In this document: positions 25,504 to 35,382 of the stretch, piece after piece
Layout of the letters: each line of letters opens with the position of its first letter
How positions within the stretch are numbered: position 1 is the stretch's first letter
Source of the DNA: Streptococcus sp. oral taxon 058 str. F0407
GTDB taxonomy: Bacteria > Bacillota > Bacilli > Lactobacillales > Streptococcaceae
Direction of reading: 5' to 3'
DNA: 64,000 nucleotides
NCBI RefSeq assembly: GCF_000235485.1
Contig: NZ_JH378888.1
Coordinates: 403,616 to 467,615, forward strand
The notes under the pieces: model-generated
Database searches by the model: none
What the model was told of the DNA's origin: nothing
Seen by the model: the letters and a program-made list of their open reading frames with translations, nothing else
Program-made: the position numbers and the translations under genes

Positions 25504-26115
25504 CTACTTCTCATTTTGTAATAAGGCTCTTACCCCGTCTGCTCCAATTTTATCCTCAGCTTTTTCAAAGAGTTGAATAGATTGATAAAAATAATCTCGT
25601 GATTTATTTGAATTTTGCTTCAGATAAATCTCTCCCATCCCTCTATAGGAACAGGCTTGGGCAATGAAGTCCTCGGTTGTCAAAGCAAAATCTAGGGATT
25701 CTTGCATATAGCTTTCTGCCTCTTTTAGATTTCCCAACTTTAAACGAAGGTAGCCTTGTTCATAGTTGTTAACAGAAAATTTCAAAGCATCATTGGGAAA
25801 ATATTCTTTTATAATTTGCATTTCCTGATCGATATAGAGTAGAGCTTTTTGAAAATGACCCATTTCTCGGTAAACCATCGCTAACTGATGATAACCAACA
25901 TGTTCATTTTCTTGATCACTTTTAGTTCGGGCTAAGTCAATATAAGACTGGTAGATACTTAAGCACTCCTTATAATTTTGCTCTTCAAGGTAGATATAGC
26001 CCATCAAATTTAATAAACTAAAATCTGTGCAAGTTTCCAATAAAAAGTCAGCTTCAACTAATGTTTTAGCTTCTTCAATCTTGCCCTCAAACAATAATTC
26101 CCATGCTTGATTCAT
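25504..26115 (-). CDS. tetratricopeptide-repeat protein
   Basis: About 203 residues from ATG 26115, preferred over a TTG at 26139 because GAGGG lies seven bases before it and the longer form overlaps a pseudogene. It is composed of about five TPR helix pairs (for example YHQLAMVYREMGHFQKALLY and NYEQGYLRLKLGNLKEAESYM). It has no helix-turn-helix, signal peptide or membrane segment, so it is a cytoplasmic protein-peptide interaction scaffold. TPR-only proteins include Rap-type peptide receptors, and a 16-residue peptide gene lies downstream on the same strand; that link is only a hypothesis. Confidence 0.8.
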   Translation of the reverse strand: MNQAWELLFEGKIEEAKTLVEADFLLETCTDFSLLNLMGYIYLEEQNYKECLSIYQSYIDLARTKSDQENEHVGYHQLAMVYREMGHFQKALLYIDQEMQIIKEYFPNDALKFSVNNYEQGYLRLKLGNLKEAESYMQESLDFALTTEDFIAQACSYRGMGEIYLKQNSNKSRDYFYQSIQLFEKAEDKIGADGVRALLQNEK

Positions 26116-26135
26116 TTTTTCCCTCGAAATTTTTA

Positions 26136-26491
26136 TCAAAATACATGTAAGAAAGCAATCAGAGCTGACAGCATCTCATATGCGAAACCTTTTCTGTGAT
26201 GCTTGTAGGAAATAGTATACCCCATAAAGATTACATTTTCTTTGAGCATAACGACCACTTCCTCTGCCATTTTATCACTCTCTCTTAAAGCTATAACCAT
26301 AATAAACACTTCTTCTACAGAAATCTTTCCATTTTTTCTTTCTGCTATTAGCTTTATTAAGCCCTCCCTATCCTTTGTTTGACCTCTTTAATGACGGGAA
26401 CAGAGCTGATTATTCCGGTAGTCATACAGAATATCTAAATCTTTTTCCTAGATATTACATAACAACAATCTTTCAGTTTCTAAAAAATCAT
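26136..26491 (-). pseudogene. decayed GNAT-family acetyltransferase gene
   Basis: Fragments of a GNAT protein can be followed through three frames on the minus strand. The start (MIF then LETERLLL) is split by a missing T in a T-run; next come EKDLDILYDY and RGQTKDREGL, interrupted by two stop codons; then a frame change leads to NVIFMGYTISYKHHRKGF, which is the acetyl-CoA-binding motif A region. The C-terminal part after FLH is missing. At least four lesions make a functional product impossible. The remaining 26492-26608 shows no recognisable gene. Confidence 0.8.
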
Positions 26492-26608
26492 ACCCTTCCT
26501 CGCTTTCATTGGATGACAAATAGGATCAATATAATCAGGAATCTTACACGTTAGCCTCTGTTAGGTTCATACATTTTCACCAAAACTATTTTGCTACTGC
26601 TTTTCTAC

Positions 26609-27535
26609 CTACTTTCCACCCTTCCAATTCCGAGCAATCTCTTCGTCTTTTTGGAGTTGGTCTACCAGTTCCTCTACGGAGTCAAATTTAACCATATCTC
26701 GGACACGGTCCAGCCAGTAGACCATGACTGTCTCACCGTAAATATCGTCAGAAAAGTCAAAAATATTGACTTCAAAACGTGGCTCTTCTCCATCGAAAGT
26801 AACATTTTTCCCAACGCTTGCCATGCCACGATATCTCTGACGTTGTACTTCTACATCGACTACGTAAACACCGTCTGCTGGCATATAAGTTCGATCTCTT
26901 AGGACTAGATTGGCTGTTGGATAACCGATAGTACGCCCACGAGCATTTCCGTGAACGACCATCCCACGAGAAGGGAGAGGTGTTCCGAGCAAGTGACCTG
27001 CCTCCCTCACATCACCATCAAGGATAGCTTGTCGGATTCGCGTAGAACTAATCTTGCCCTTTTCGTCCTCGACCGGAGGAACAATGATAATCTCTCCATC
27101 AAAATAATCCTTCAGGTCATCCGCAGTTTTCTTATCTGAACCAAACGTATAATCAAATCCTGCCACAATGACAGCTGGTTTTAAAGCTCTAACATAGGTA
27201 TCAAAGAATTCTTGCCCTGTTAAGCTGGCAAACTTGCTACTAAAATCCAGTAAGAAAAGAGCCTCTACACCGTGCCACTTCATCTTGTGCTCCCGTTCAT
27301 CATGATTGACGATGTGGAGCATGAGCTCAGGTTGGTAAGGTTGTAAGGCAAGTTTTGGCGACTCTGTAAAGGTCATCACGACAACTGGCAGATAATCCTT
27401 CATCGAAGCCTTGCTGGCCACTTCAAAAAGTTTCTGATGCCCCCTGTGGATGCCATCGAAATAACCTAGTACAAGGACTGTTTTACCCGGTACTGCAATA
27501 TCTTTTTCGTTCTTAATAGGTACTGTTGTAATCAT
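26609..27535 (-). CDS. ribF: bifunctional riboflavin kinase/FAD synthetase
   Basis: Converts riboflavin to FMN and then FAD. The 308-residue protein has an N-terminal nucleotidyltransferase domain with LGYFDGIHRGHQKL (residues 23-36) and the SSTRIR loop (about 163-168). The C-terminal flavokinase domain has GRTIGYPTANL around residues 200-210. The order and length match bacterial RibF. It is transcribed alone between smc and a degenerate region; the stop is at 26609. Confidence 0.96.
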   Translation of the reverse strand: MITTVPIKNEKDIAVPGKTVLVLGYFDGIHRGHQKLFEVASKASMKDYLPVVVMTFTESPKLALQPYQPELMLHIVNHDEREHKMKWHGVEALFLLDFSSKFASLTGQEFFDTYVRALKPAVIVAGFDYTFGSDKKTADDLKDYFDGEIIIVPPVEDEKGKISSTRIRQAILDGDVREAGHLLGTPLPSRGMVVHGNARGRTIGYPTANLVLRDRTYMPADGVYVVDVEVQRQRYRGMASVGKNVTFDGEEPRFEVNIFDFSDDIYGETVMVYWLDRVRDMVKFDSVEELVDQLQKDEEIARNWKGGK

Positions 27536-27640
27536 GAAACTATTATATCATAGAGCCTGTCTTTTCGCTAAGAGGAAATCCCAAATGTCGTTTTTTGCGC
27601 CTGAACTGACCTTGATAGACAATTTAAGGTATTCATTTTT

Positions 27641-27669
27641 AAAAAATAGCACCTCCTAAGAGATGCTAT
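27641..27669 (-). terminator. terminator of rnc-smc
   Basis: ATAGCACCTC / GAGATGCTAT stem with a 4-base loop and a T6 run on the minus strand, 11 bases beyond the smc stop. Confidence 0.85.
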
Positions 27670-27679
27670 CGTTTGGTAA

Positions 27680-30600
27680 CTAGTCTACTGTTTCTTCCAA
27701 GTCTTTTAACTTAACCGAAACAATTTTAGACACACCTGATTCTTGCATGGTAACTCCATAGATAGAATCCGCTGCCGCCATGGTCCCCTTACGGTGGGTC
27801 ACGACGATAAACTGACTATCCTTGTCAAAGCGATTGAGGTAATCCCCAAAACGTTTAACATTTGCTTCGTCTAGCGCCGCCTCTACCTCATCCAAGATAA
27901 CAAATGGAATAGTCTTGACTCGAATGATAGAGAATAACAAGGCCAGAGCCGATAGGGCTTTTTCACCACCACTCATGAGGTTGAGAGACTGGATTTTCTT
28001 ACCTGGTGGTTGAACAGAAATCTCAACCCCAGCTGTTAAAAGGTCGCCCTCAGTTAATATCAAATCTGCCTGACCTCCGCCAAACATCTGTCTAAAGGTC
28101 ACTTTAAAGGACTCACGAATCGCTTCAAAGGTTGATTTGAAGCGTTCCTTAACCTCATCATTCATCTCTGTGATGGTCTCAAGGAGCAGGTTTTTCGCAG
28201 ACAAAATATCATCTCGTTGGCTATTTAGGAAATCCAAACGGTTGTGGACTTCTTCGTACTGTTCAATAGCATCCAAATTGACTGGACCCAGTGAGCGAAT
28301 AGCCTTCTCAAGATCTTTAACCTCTTGCTCTGCTAGATTGAGATTTTCCAACACATGCGCTTTTTCGAGAGCCTCAGTGTAACTGATCTGGTACTGATCA
28401 GTTAATTGAGCTTGTAGATAGCGCAAGCGTTCGCTGATCTTCTCTTTCTTGGCTTCAGCACGTGTTTGTTTGCGAATCCACTCCTCATTCTGCTGACGAG
28501 CCTGGTCCAAATGGCTGGCAATATCATCCAGCTGGCCTTCGATATCATCCAACTCAAACTGCTTGCGAATCAAACCTTGCCGGAGGTTTGTTTTCTGAGT
28601 TTTGGCCTCTTCCGCCTGTTGACTTAACAAATCCGTATCAACTTTCTCAAGATTATCAACCTTTTCTTGGAGGAGACGCTGGATTTCCTCTTGTTCGATA
28701 TCCAGATTATCCAGTTCCTTACCTAGGCGTTCAATATCAGTCACTTCGTACCGCTTTTGTCCTTGCAGTTCTGACTTAAGCAAGCGTGCTTGCGCTACTT
28801 GTTCCTGCAAGTTTTGATAGCGTTCTTGAATAGCGTTTTTATTAGACTTAATCTCTTCAATCTCAGCTTCTAGATTTTGCTTTTCACTTGCGATAGTAGA
28901 AAGGCGCTCTTGGCATTTTTCCTTATCCGCTTGCCAATCTCCTTCAGAAAGACGATTTAATTCCTCTGCTTGAAGTTTCCAAAGAGTTTCCAGTTCTTCG
29001 ACCTGCTGATTGGTTTGTTGATAAGCAAGGTACAAGCCTTGCTCCTGAATACGAGCTTGCTCACCCTGAGATTTGATAGCTTCTAATCTTTCTGTTAATA
29101 ATGCCATCTCATCTTGCAAAGTCTTCAAACTCGCTTCTTCTGAACGCAGGCTTGCTTCTTCTTCAGCAATTTCTTTTTGTAATTGCTCCAGCTCTGGCTT
29201 GATGAAAATACTATTATTCTGGCGATTGGCACCACCCGCGTAGGAACCACCTGTGCGCAACTCTGTCCCATCCAGTGTCACCATACGAACCTGGTAACGA
29301 ACTTGGCGAGCTGCGGCACGCGCATGTTCTACAGTATCAAAGATAGCCGTCGTAGCTAGCAAGTTCTTGAAAATGGCTTCTAGTCTAGTATCAAAAGTAA
29401 CCAACTCATCAGCCATTCCAAGGAAGCCTGGACTTGATGCGATAGCATCTTGATTCTGACTGGAAATCGTACGAGCCTTGATCGTCGACAAAGGAAGGAA
29501 GGTTGCACGACCAGCTCTGTTGCGCTTGAGGAAATCAATAGCCTTAGTCGCTGCGTTCTCATCTTCTACGATGATGTGCTGACTGCTTGCTCCAAGCGCA
29601 ATTTCTAGGGCAGTTTGGTAATGCACATCAAAAGTCAAATGCTCACTGACTGCGCCAATAATTCCACCTAAGCGGTCTTTTTCTTGGAGAACACTCTTAA
29701 CACCCGCATAAAAGTTACTATGATTTCTAAGGATATTCTCTAAACTCTGAGCTCTAGCCTGCTTGTTTTTGAGACTATCCAGACGGTCAAATAGTTGGCT
29801 CTGCTGGGCTTGGTAAGAAACTTTCTGTTCCTCTTGCTCCTTGGCACTAGCTTGGTAGTCCGCCAATAATTTCTGAACCTGCTCCTTGGCAGTTTCAAGC
29901 TCGGTCTCTTGCTGACTAGCCTTCTCTTTAGCTGTAGTCAGTTGATTTTTCAATTTCTCAAGTTGATCTGCTTGTTTTTGAGATAGCTGACGGCTGTTCT
30001 CTAGTTCATTCTCGATGCGGGTCAGTTGGTTTGAGACATCCGCTTCTTCTTGTAAAAGAGCGACAAAGCGTTCACGCAAGAGCTCGATCATCTGGTCAGG
30101 ATCGTCTGAGAAAGCCAACAATTCTGCCTCTAAACGATTGAGTTCCTTGTTGTTTTCAGCTAGATTTTCCTCTAACTGTGCTAGCTTCGCTTCTTTTTCC
30201 GCCTTCTCTGTACTTAGAGTCTTTCTCTTATCTTCTAAAGATGCCAAACGGGCTTGTGCTTCTTGTTGATTGAGAGCAACTTGCTCAGATTCCAACTTCG
30301 ATAGGGCTAATTTTCGCTCTAAATCACTTATCAGATTCGTCAGATCCATCAAACTTCCTTGGTCTTTGGACATTTGAGCTTGGAGATCTTGGCGTTTCTT
30401 TTTAAGACTTTGATTTTCTTCTTCTAACTCTTCACGCTTTTGATAATAACTAGTCAAAAGCTCCTGAACCTGAGTTAGTTCTTCTTCAGTCAGCTCTAGT
30501 TCAGCCTTGTTTTCCTTGATTTGGGCTACCAGTACATCCAAGTAAATGGCCTTGCGTTGACCATCCAGGTCGAGAAACTTACGAGCATTCTCAGCTTGTT

Positions 30601-31219
30601 TGGCAAGAGGCTTGATTTGATTGTCCAACTCGTAGATAATATCCTCTAAACGGTCTAGATTATCTTGAGTTTGTTGTAGCTTGCTTTCTGTTTCTTTTCT
30701 ACGAGTCTTGTATTTCAGAACTCCAGCTGCTTCTTCAAAAATAGCTCGGCGTTCTTCAGGCTTGGAGTTAAAAATCTCCTCAACCTTCCCTTGAGAAATG
30801 ATAGAGAAGGAATCCCGTCCCAGACCTGTATCTAAGAAAAGGTCATGTACATCACGTAGACGAACTTTCTTGCCATCAATTCGATACTCACTATCTCCAC
30901 TACGATAGATATGGCGTTCTACCTTGATCTCTTGTCCCGCATCCTTGATAAAGCCATCTTCATTATCCAAGGTCACGACAACAGAGGCATAATTGAGCGG
31001 TTTACGACTTTCAGTCCCAGCAAAAATGACATCGGGCATCTTGCCACCACGAAGGCTTTTGACACTAGACTCCCCCAAGGCCCATCGCAGACTTTCTGTG
31101 ATATTTGATTTTCCAGATCCATTTGGCCCAACGACAGCTGTCACACCTTGGTCAAAGACGACTTTTGTCTTGTCAGCAAAGGACTTGAATCCCTGAATCT
31201 CAATTTCCTTTAAATACAT
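27680..31219 (-). CDS. smc: chromosome segregation protein SMC
   Basis: Structural-maintenance-of-chromosomes ATPase, 1179 residues, which works with ScpA and ScpB to compact and segregate the chromosome. Walker [10 protein letters not shown] is at residues 32-40. Two long coiled coils (about 170-500 and 660-1000) flank the hinge, which includes [15 protein letters not shown] and a GGSYAGG turn. The C-terminal head has the signature [16 protein letters not shown] and Walker [12 protein letters not shown]. Its start overlaps the rnc stop by ten bases, so the two are coupled, as in other streptococci. Confidence 0.97.
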   Translation of the reverse strand: MYLKEIEIQGFKSFADKTKVVFDQGVTAVVGPNGSGKSNITESLRWALGESSVKSLRGGKMPDVIFAGTESRKPLNYASVVVTLDNEDGFIKDAGQEIKVERHIYRSGDSEYRIDGKKVRLRDVHDLFLDTGLGRDSFSIISQGKVEEIFNSKPEERRAIFEEAAGVLKYKTRRKETESKLQQTQDNLDRLEDIIYELDNQIKPLAKQAENARKFLDLDGQRKAIYLDVLVAQIKENKAELELTEEELTQVQELLTSYYQKREELEEENQSLKKKRQDLQAQMSKDQGSLMDLTNLISDLERKLALSKLESEQVALNQQEAQARLASLEDKRKTLSTEKAEKEAKLAQLEENLAENNKELNRLEAELLAFSDDPDQMIELLRERFVALLQEEADVSNQLTRIENELENSRQLSQKQADQLEKLKNQLTTAKEKASQQETELETAKEQVQKLLADYQASAKEQEEQKVSYQAQQSQLFDRLDSLKNKQARAQSLENILRNHSNFYAGVKSVLQEKDRLGGIIGAVSEHLTFDVHYQTALEIALGASSQHIIVEDENAATKAIDFLKRNRAGRATFLPLSTIKARTISSQNQDAIASSPGFLGMADELVTFDTRLEAIFKNLLATTAIFDTVEHARAAARQVRYQVRMVTLDGTELRTGGSYAGGANRQNNSIFIKPELEQLQKEIAEEEASLRSEEASLKTLQDEMALLTERLEAIKSQGEQARIQEQGLYLAYQQTNQQVEELETLWKLQAEELNRLSEGDWQADKEKCQERLSTIASEKQNLEAEIEEIKSNKNAIQERYQNLQEQVAQARLLKSELQGQKRYEVTDIERLGKELDNLDIEQEEIQRLLQEKVDNLEKVDTDLLSQQAEEAKTQKTNLRQGLIRKQFELDDIEGQLDDIASHLDQARQQNEEWIRKQTRAEAKKEKISERLRYLQAQLTDQYQISYTEALEKAHVLENLNLAEQEVKDLEKAIRSLGPVNLDAIEQYEEVHNRLDFLNSQRDDILSAKNLLLETITEMNDEVKERFKSTFEAIRESFKVTFRQMFGGGQADLILTEGDLLTAGVEISVQPPGKKIQSLNLMSGGEKALSALALLFSIIRVKTIPFVILDEVEAALDEANVKRFGDYLNRFDKDSQFIVVTHRKGTMAAADSIYGVTMQESGVSKIVSVKLKDLEETVD

Positions 31220-31908
31220 GAATCCAGCCCCTTCTCAACGGCATTTTTTGCAGCCTCTTGCTCTGCTAATTTTTTAGAACGGCCTTGACCTTTTCCGATA
31301 CTCTTGCCTTCAACTAGAACTTCTACATCAAAAACCTTATCATGAGCCGGTCCTGTCTCAGAGATAACCTGGTAGCGAATGTCCACATCCCCATTGACCT
31401 GAAGCAACTCTTGCAGATGAGTCTTGTAATCCTTAATCATTTCAAAGTCACCTGCTTCGACCTTGGGAATCATGACCTGATAGATAAACTCTTTTACCCT
31501 AGAAACATCCTTGTCTAAAAGCAAAGCTCCCAGAAAGGCTTCAAAAGCATCACCGAGAATGGTGTCACGATTGCGCCCACCAGACTTTTCTTCCCCTTTT
31601 CCCAGCTTGATAAACTGATCAAACTGACAATCACGCGCAAAACCAGCCAAACTCTCCTCACGGACAATCATGGCACGGAGTTTGGACAAATCTCCCTCTG
31701 GTTTCTTAGGATATTTTTTATACAGATATTCTGAAATCAATAATTGCAGAACAGCGTCTCCTAAAAATTCCAAGCGCTCATTGTGTGAAATTTTTAAGAG
31801 GCGGTGCTCATTGGCATAACTCGTATGAGTAAAGGCCGTTTCCAGCAAATTCTTGTCTGCAAATTCGATTGCAAAACGCTTCTTCAGTACAGTTTGTAAT
31901 TCTTTCAT
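31210..31908 (-). CDS. rnc: ribonuclease III
   Basis: Double-strand-specific endoribonuclease for rRNA processing, 232 residues. The catalytic signature NERLEFLGD is at residues 43-51, with a second acidic site near [13 protein letters not shown] (about 118-130). A C-terminal double-stranded-RNA-binding domain covers about residues 155-228 ([22 protein letters not shown]). A -10 TATAAT at 31942-31947 lies 34 bases upstream. The first gene of rnc-smc. Confidence 0.97.
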   Translation of the reverse strand: MKELQTVLKKRFAIEFADKNLLETAFTHTSYANEHRLLKISHNERLEFLGDAVLQLLISEYLYKKYPKKPEGDLSKLRAMIVREESLAGFARDCQFDQFIKLGKGEEKSGGRNRDTILGDAFEAFLGALLLDKDVSRVKEFIYQVMIPKVEAGDFEMIKDYKTHLQELLQVNGDVDIRYQVISETGPAHDKVFDVEVLVEGKSIGKGQGRSKKLAEQEAAKNAVEKGLDSCI

Positions 31909-32042
31909 ACTGACCTCTTTCTAATAATTACGATTCTTTCTATTATAACAAAAAAAGCCCTCTGAGTCACTTTAAAATGGGACTAGGGGAGAGTGGGATA
32001 GTTTTTGAAAAAAAAATTTCCAATTTTGGAGGCAATATAAAG

Positions 32043-32069
32043 AAAAAAGCCTTATTTAAAGGCTTTTTT
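32043..32069 (-). terminator. terminator of tRNA-Arg
   Basis: AAAAAAGCCTT / AAGGCTTTTTT stem with a 5-base loop, 13 bases beyond the tRNA 3' end, with T-run on the minus strand. Confidence 0.88.
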
Positions 32070-32081
32070 AGGCTGTTTACA

Positions 32082-32153
32082 TCCACCCTGAGGGAATCGA
32101 ACCCCCATCTTAAGAACCGGAATCTTACGTGATATCCATTACACTAAGGGTGG
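32082..32153 (-). tRNA. tRNA-Arg (anticodon CCG)
   Basis: A 72-base sequence folds as a tRNA: acceptor CCACCCT / AGGGTGG with discriminator A; a D-arm with GGATATC; anticodon stem TAAGA / TCTTA with loop TTCCGGT, giving anticodon CCG for CGG codons; and a TpsiC arm with GGTTCGATTCC. The 3' CCA is not encoded (the next bases are TGT) and must be added. It is a stand-alone gene with its own promoter and terminator. Confidence 0.96.
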
Positions 32154-32164
32154 AAACTTGTTTT

Positions 32165-32193
32165 ATTATAACAGAAATTTGCTCTAATAACAA
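32165..32193 (-). promoter_or_regulatory. promoter of tRNA-Arg
   Basis: TTGTTA (32188-32193) and TATAAT (32165-32170), 17-base spacer on the minus strand, twelve bases upstream of the tRNA 5' end. Confidence 0.82.
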
Positions 32194-32220
32194 GTTTTTT
32201 ATGGATGGACTAGGCGTCTA

Positions 32221-33207
32221 TTAGTGGGAAGCATCACCATTCCAGATAGAGTTTTTCACGATAACATAATCAACGTGCTTGAGGTCAGCAACCTTGCGTC
32301 CCCCTGCGTAGGAGATTGCACTTTGCAGATCTTGCTCCATCTCAGTAAGGGTATCTTGCAGATGTCCTTTGGCAGGAAGTAAGATGCGTTTGCCTTCCAC
32401 ATTTTTATAAGCACCCTTTTGGTATTGGGAAGCTGAACCATAGTATTCTTTGAACTGTTCGCCATCGACTTCAATCGTCTTTCCTGGACTTTCGATATGC
32501 CCTGCAAATAGGGAACCAATCATGACCATGCTAGCACCGAAACGGATAGACTTGGCAATGTCACCGTGTGTACGAATCCCTCCATCAGCAATAATCGGTT
32601 TACGCGCAGCCTTAGCACACCAGCGAAGTGCTGCCAACTGCCAACCACCTGTACCAAAACCAGTCTTGACCTTGGTGATACAAACCTTACCAGGACCGAT
32701 TCCGACCTTCGTAGCATCCGCACCAGCATTTTCCAATTCACGTACAGCTTCTGGTGTTCCCACATTTCCAGCAATGACAAAAGTATCTGGCAGTTCTTTC
32801 TTGATGTGCTGAATCATAGAAATCACGCTGTCTGCATGACCATGGGCAATATCAATCGTGATATACTCAGGAGCATCAACTTTGAGCTGGCTAACAAAGT
32901 CATACTCGTAGTCCTTAACACCGACAGAAATGGAAGCAATGAGCCCTTGATCGTGCATGCGTTTGATAAAAGGAATGCGCCCCGCCTCGTCAAAACGGTG
33001 CATAATGTAGAAGTATCCGCCTTTAGCCAGTTGCTCTGCAACATCCTCATCCAAAATCGTCTGCATATTTGCAGGTACTACAGGTAGTTTAAAAGTGTGA
33101 TTTCCAAGTGTGACACTCGTATCTGCTTCTGCACGGCTTTTAATGACACATTTGTTTGGGATCAACTGAATATCTTCGTAATCAAAAATTGGAAATTCAT
33201 TTAACAT
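32221..33207 (-). CDS. guaC: GMP reductase
   Basis: NADPH-dependent conversion of GMP to IMP in purine salvage. The 328-residue TIM-barrel protein is of the IMPDH/GMPR family but lacks CBS domains, as expected for GuaC2-type enzymes. The catalytic cysteine is Cys176 in GPGKVCITK, with the monovalent-ion loop GTGGWQ just after it. It has a consensus promoter about 80 bases upstream and its own leader. The next gene downstream is tRNA-Arg. Confidence 0.96.
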   Translation of the reverse strand: MLNEFPIFDYEDIQLIPNKCVIKSRAEADTSVTLGNHTFKLPVVPANMQTILDEDVAEQLAKGGYFYIMHRFDEAGRIPFIKRMHDQGLIASISVGVKDYEYDFVSQLKVDAPEYITIDIAHGHADSVISMIQHIKKELPDTFVIAGNVGTPEAVRELENAGADATKVGIGPGKVCITKVKTGFGTGGWQLAALRWCAKAARKPIIADGGIRTHGDIAKSIRFGASMVMIGSLFAGHIESPGKTIEVDGEQFKEYYGSASQYQKGAYKNVEGKRILLPAKGHLQDTLTEMEQDLQSAISYAGGRKVADLKHVDYVIVKNSIWNGDASH

Positions 33208-33348
33208 ATCGATGTCTCGTTTCTTTTGTAATGACCTACCTATGCTTGCGCATCTCTACGTCTTTTACGACGTTTCCTTAATTCATTATAAACTAAAGTA
33301 CAGTTTTTGTCAATTTTTAAAATAAATATTCTAAAAACGTTCGTTTTT
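33208..33348 (-). promoter_or_regulatory. guaC promoter, structured leader and possible PurBox
   Basis: On the minus strand TTGACA (33308-33313), 17-base spacer, TATAAT (33285-33290): full consensus. The roughly 70-base leader can form ACGTC-GTAAAA-GACGT and ATGC-GCAA-GCAT (a GNRA tetraloop). Upstream, AAAAACGAACGTT (33336-33348) matches 11 of 13 positions of the lactic-acid-bacterial PurBox AWWWCCGAACWWT; PurR control is plausible but weakly supported. Confidence 0.65.
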
Positions 33349-33431
33349 TATCATAATCAAAATCTTCTGAAAATCACTAAAAAACATTAGATTCGTAAAT
33401 TATAGTTGATAACTACTTTAGCCAATCCAAA

Positions 33432-33464
33432 AGTGCGATGACAGTTCTATACCATCACCGCACT
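33432..33464 (-). terminator. terminator-like hairpin after the lipoprotein gene
   Basis: AGTGCG / CGCACT stem extended by mismatched and wobble pairs, followed by TTTTGG on the minus strand; 20 bases beyond the stop at 33485. The weak T-tract makes it uncertain. Confidence 0.5.
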
Positions 33465-33484
33465 GATTTAGTCTATTTATTATT

Positions 33485-34195
33485 CTAATCTCCTTTAGAT
33501 GATTTCATTGTAAAGGTATAATACTTGTCTCCGCTATAAGTTATTTTAAAGACCCCATCTTTTTGTTCACTGTATAGGCTCGCATTTCCAGCAACCTTAC
33601 CGTCAAATATAATGGTGCCTGTCACATAACTCCATTTAGGAGTGGCAATTTCTTCTCCTTTATAGGTGATTGTAGAAGTATGATCTGCCTTTAAAGTTGC
33701 TTTCAAGGAATCTGGTGCTATTTCTCCAGATGCGTCTGCATCCATTACATCCACTACAGACGCGCCTACCCAGTCTCCTAAGAGAGCTTTCTCTTCTTCT
33801 GGTAAGAAGTTCTCAGGTTTGGCTGCATCTGTTCCTTCTTTTGCAAGTTTCACATCCATTGAAGTTCCGACAAGCTCTTTCAAGATGCTTTCAAATGTAA
33901 TCGTATCCTTACCAAGCTTGCCAACCATATCAGTATTTTCAATAGTAAGAGTTAACGTGTTATCATCATTTTTCCATCTACCTTCTGCAGTTGTTCCTTC
34001 TACGTTTAGTTTCGCCTTGCCTCCACTCATCAATTCGAGTTTGAAACCAGCCATATCATCACCAGAGAGCGTTACTCCCATGGCCGTTCCACTAACAGCC
34101 ACGTATTTGCCCACTAAGGCATCGTCCGCTCTTCCACCTGATTTTCCACAAGCTCCAAGCGTGATAAGTAACATTTGAAAGTCTATCTCATTCAC
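33485..34195 (-). CDS. putative lipoprotein with an abnormal N-terminus
   Basis: About 236 residues from a GTG at 34195, or about 229 from an ATG shortly downstream. A lipobox-like LITLGAC-GK is present (Cys at about residue 16). The usual Lys/Arg residues and full hydrophobic core are missing (MNEIDFQMLLITLGAC), and neither start has a clear ribosome binding site. The body consists of beta-rich repeats (GKYVAVSGTAMGVTLSGDDM; LLGDWVGASVVDVMDADASG) like extracellular lipocalin-type domains. It is last in the SPFH/TPM operon, 14 bases after the TPM gene. The signal region may have been shortened by mutation. Confidence 0.6.
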   Translation of the reverse strand: MNEIDFQMLLITLGACGKSGGRADDALVGKYVAVSGTAMGVTLSGDDMAGFKLELMSGGKAKLNVEGTTAEGRWKNDDNTLTLTIENTDMVGKLGKDTITFESILKELVGTSMDVKLAKEGTDAAKPENFLPEEEKALLGDWVGASVVDVMDADASGEIAPDSLKATLKADHTSTITYKGEEIATPKWSYVTGTIIFDGKVAGNASLYSEQKDGVFKITYSGDKYYTFTMKSSKGD

Positions 34196-34208
34196 TCGTC
34201 TATTCTAA

Positions 34209-35372
34209 TCAAAACTTGCCTCCTGCACCACCGTGAGTTCTTCCTGATGAAGATGTATGAGTACTGCTACCTCCAGAAGAAGATTTACTCTCTTTGGGAC
34301 GAGCCACCTTATCAACCGTTTTATATAGAAACTTTTCTTCTGCTTGAGTGACAGTGAGACTATTTTCTACAATATAATTTGTCGCTGCCACCTCTGGCTC
34401 CACACTTTTGAGTTGACCAGCCATACTTGAAACAACTACAAAGGCTGTGACAAGACCTACACCTAGAGATAGGGGGACCCATATCCAACTTAGCGGTTCC
34501 TTAGGAAGATTCCCTTTGTCATAAGGTTTATCTGTCTTAGCCTGCGTTAAGAACTTATCGCTCAGTTCTGCAAAACTGCTAAATGCTTGCTCATATTCTC
34601 CGTTGCTTAGTTTCGGAACAAAGCGATCAGACATATATTCTAAACCTGCATCGGTAAATGCTCGAATCGCATAACCTGTTGTGGTGATATGCCAATCCCG
34701 TTCCTTCATACTTAACAACAACAATAAACCACTATGGTCCTCACCCTGACCATAACCATTATAGTCAAAATAATCATCTGCAAAGGCTTCTGGTGTCTTC
34801 CCTCCCAGATCCTTGACAGTCACAATAACAAGGTCACATTTCTGCCGCTCACTAATCTCATCAAGTTTACTTAATAAATCTTTTTCTTCTGCATCACTCA
34901 GTAAATCCGCTTCATCCACGAGACGCTTCAGGGGTCCAAACTTAGCAGCAATAGCAGTCAAACTACGGTGGGCACTGTCATACCAACTACTATTGCTATG
35001 ATAAACTCCTTTGATAAAGGTATCCCAAAAATCTCCCAGAAGCTCTTTTGCTTTTCCCTTGTAGCAGATAGTTCTATAATCTTTAGACTTCCCTATTATC
35101 AGAAGAATAGCATCTTCCTTCCCTCTCTGGAAGAAATCCGTTGTATATTGAGTTACATCATCATAAGAGTCAGCAATGAGCAGATAAGATTTGAACTGAT
35201 GCTCTTTGTAAATAGCTTGTGCTTCTTCTTCTAGTTTGCTTTTCTCATTGGATGATAGGAGGCCGACCTCATCATAAATTAAAGTTTGACTTGACATGTC
35301 AGCTGACACAATCCCAATCAAGGTAAAAGCGAGAAAAACCGCAAGAAGGAATGATAGTAGTTTTTTCATCAT
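34209..35372 (-). CDS. TPM-domain membrane protein (YdjH-like)
   Basis: Signal peptide or first helix at residues 3-24, then extracytoplasmic sequence with a TPM (TLP18.3/Psb32/MOLO-1) domain, best seen at residues 128-270 (LSDAEEKDLLSKLDEIS...HSGLLLLLSMKERDWHI), preceded by a degenerate related region. One membrane helix lies around 285-310, and the C-terminus is Ser/Gly-rich (GGAGGKF). At 387 residues it resembles YdjH-type proteins of Bacillus. It lies ten bases after the zinc-ribbon gene in a four-gene operon. An envelope-maintenance role is inferred. Confidence 0.8.
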   Translation of the reverse strand: MMKKLLSFLLAVFLAFTLIGIVSADMSSQTLIYDEVGLLSSNEKSKLEEEAQAIYKEHQFKSYLLIADSYDDVTQYTTDFFQRGKEDAILLIIGKSKDYRTICYKGKAKELLGDFWDTFIKGVYHSNSSWYDSAHRSLTAIAAKFGPLKRLVDEADLLSDAEEKDLLSKLDEISERQKCDLVIVTVKDLGGKTPEAFADDYFDYNGYGQGEDHSGLLLLLSMKERDWHITTTGYAIRAFTDAGLEYMSDRFVPKLSNGEYEQAFSSFAELSDKFLTQAKTDKPYDKGNLPKEPLSWIWVPLSLGVGLVTAFVVVSSMAGQLKSVEPEVAATNYIVENSLTVTQAEEKFLYKTVDKVARPKESKSSSGGSSTHTSSSGRTHGGAGGKF

Positions 35373-35382
35373 ATCTTCCTCC

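Noticed and set aside
33240-33285. Arginine/lysine-rich frame in the guaC leader ([12 protein letters not shown])
   Set aside because: No in-frame start codon after the predicted transcription start and no ribosome binding site. The basic residues come from the ACGTC/GACGT hairpin sequence.
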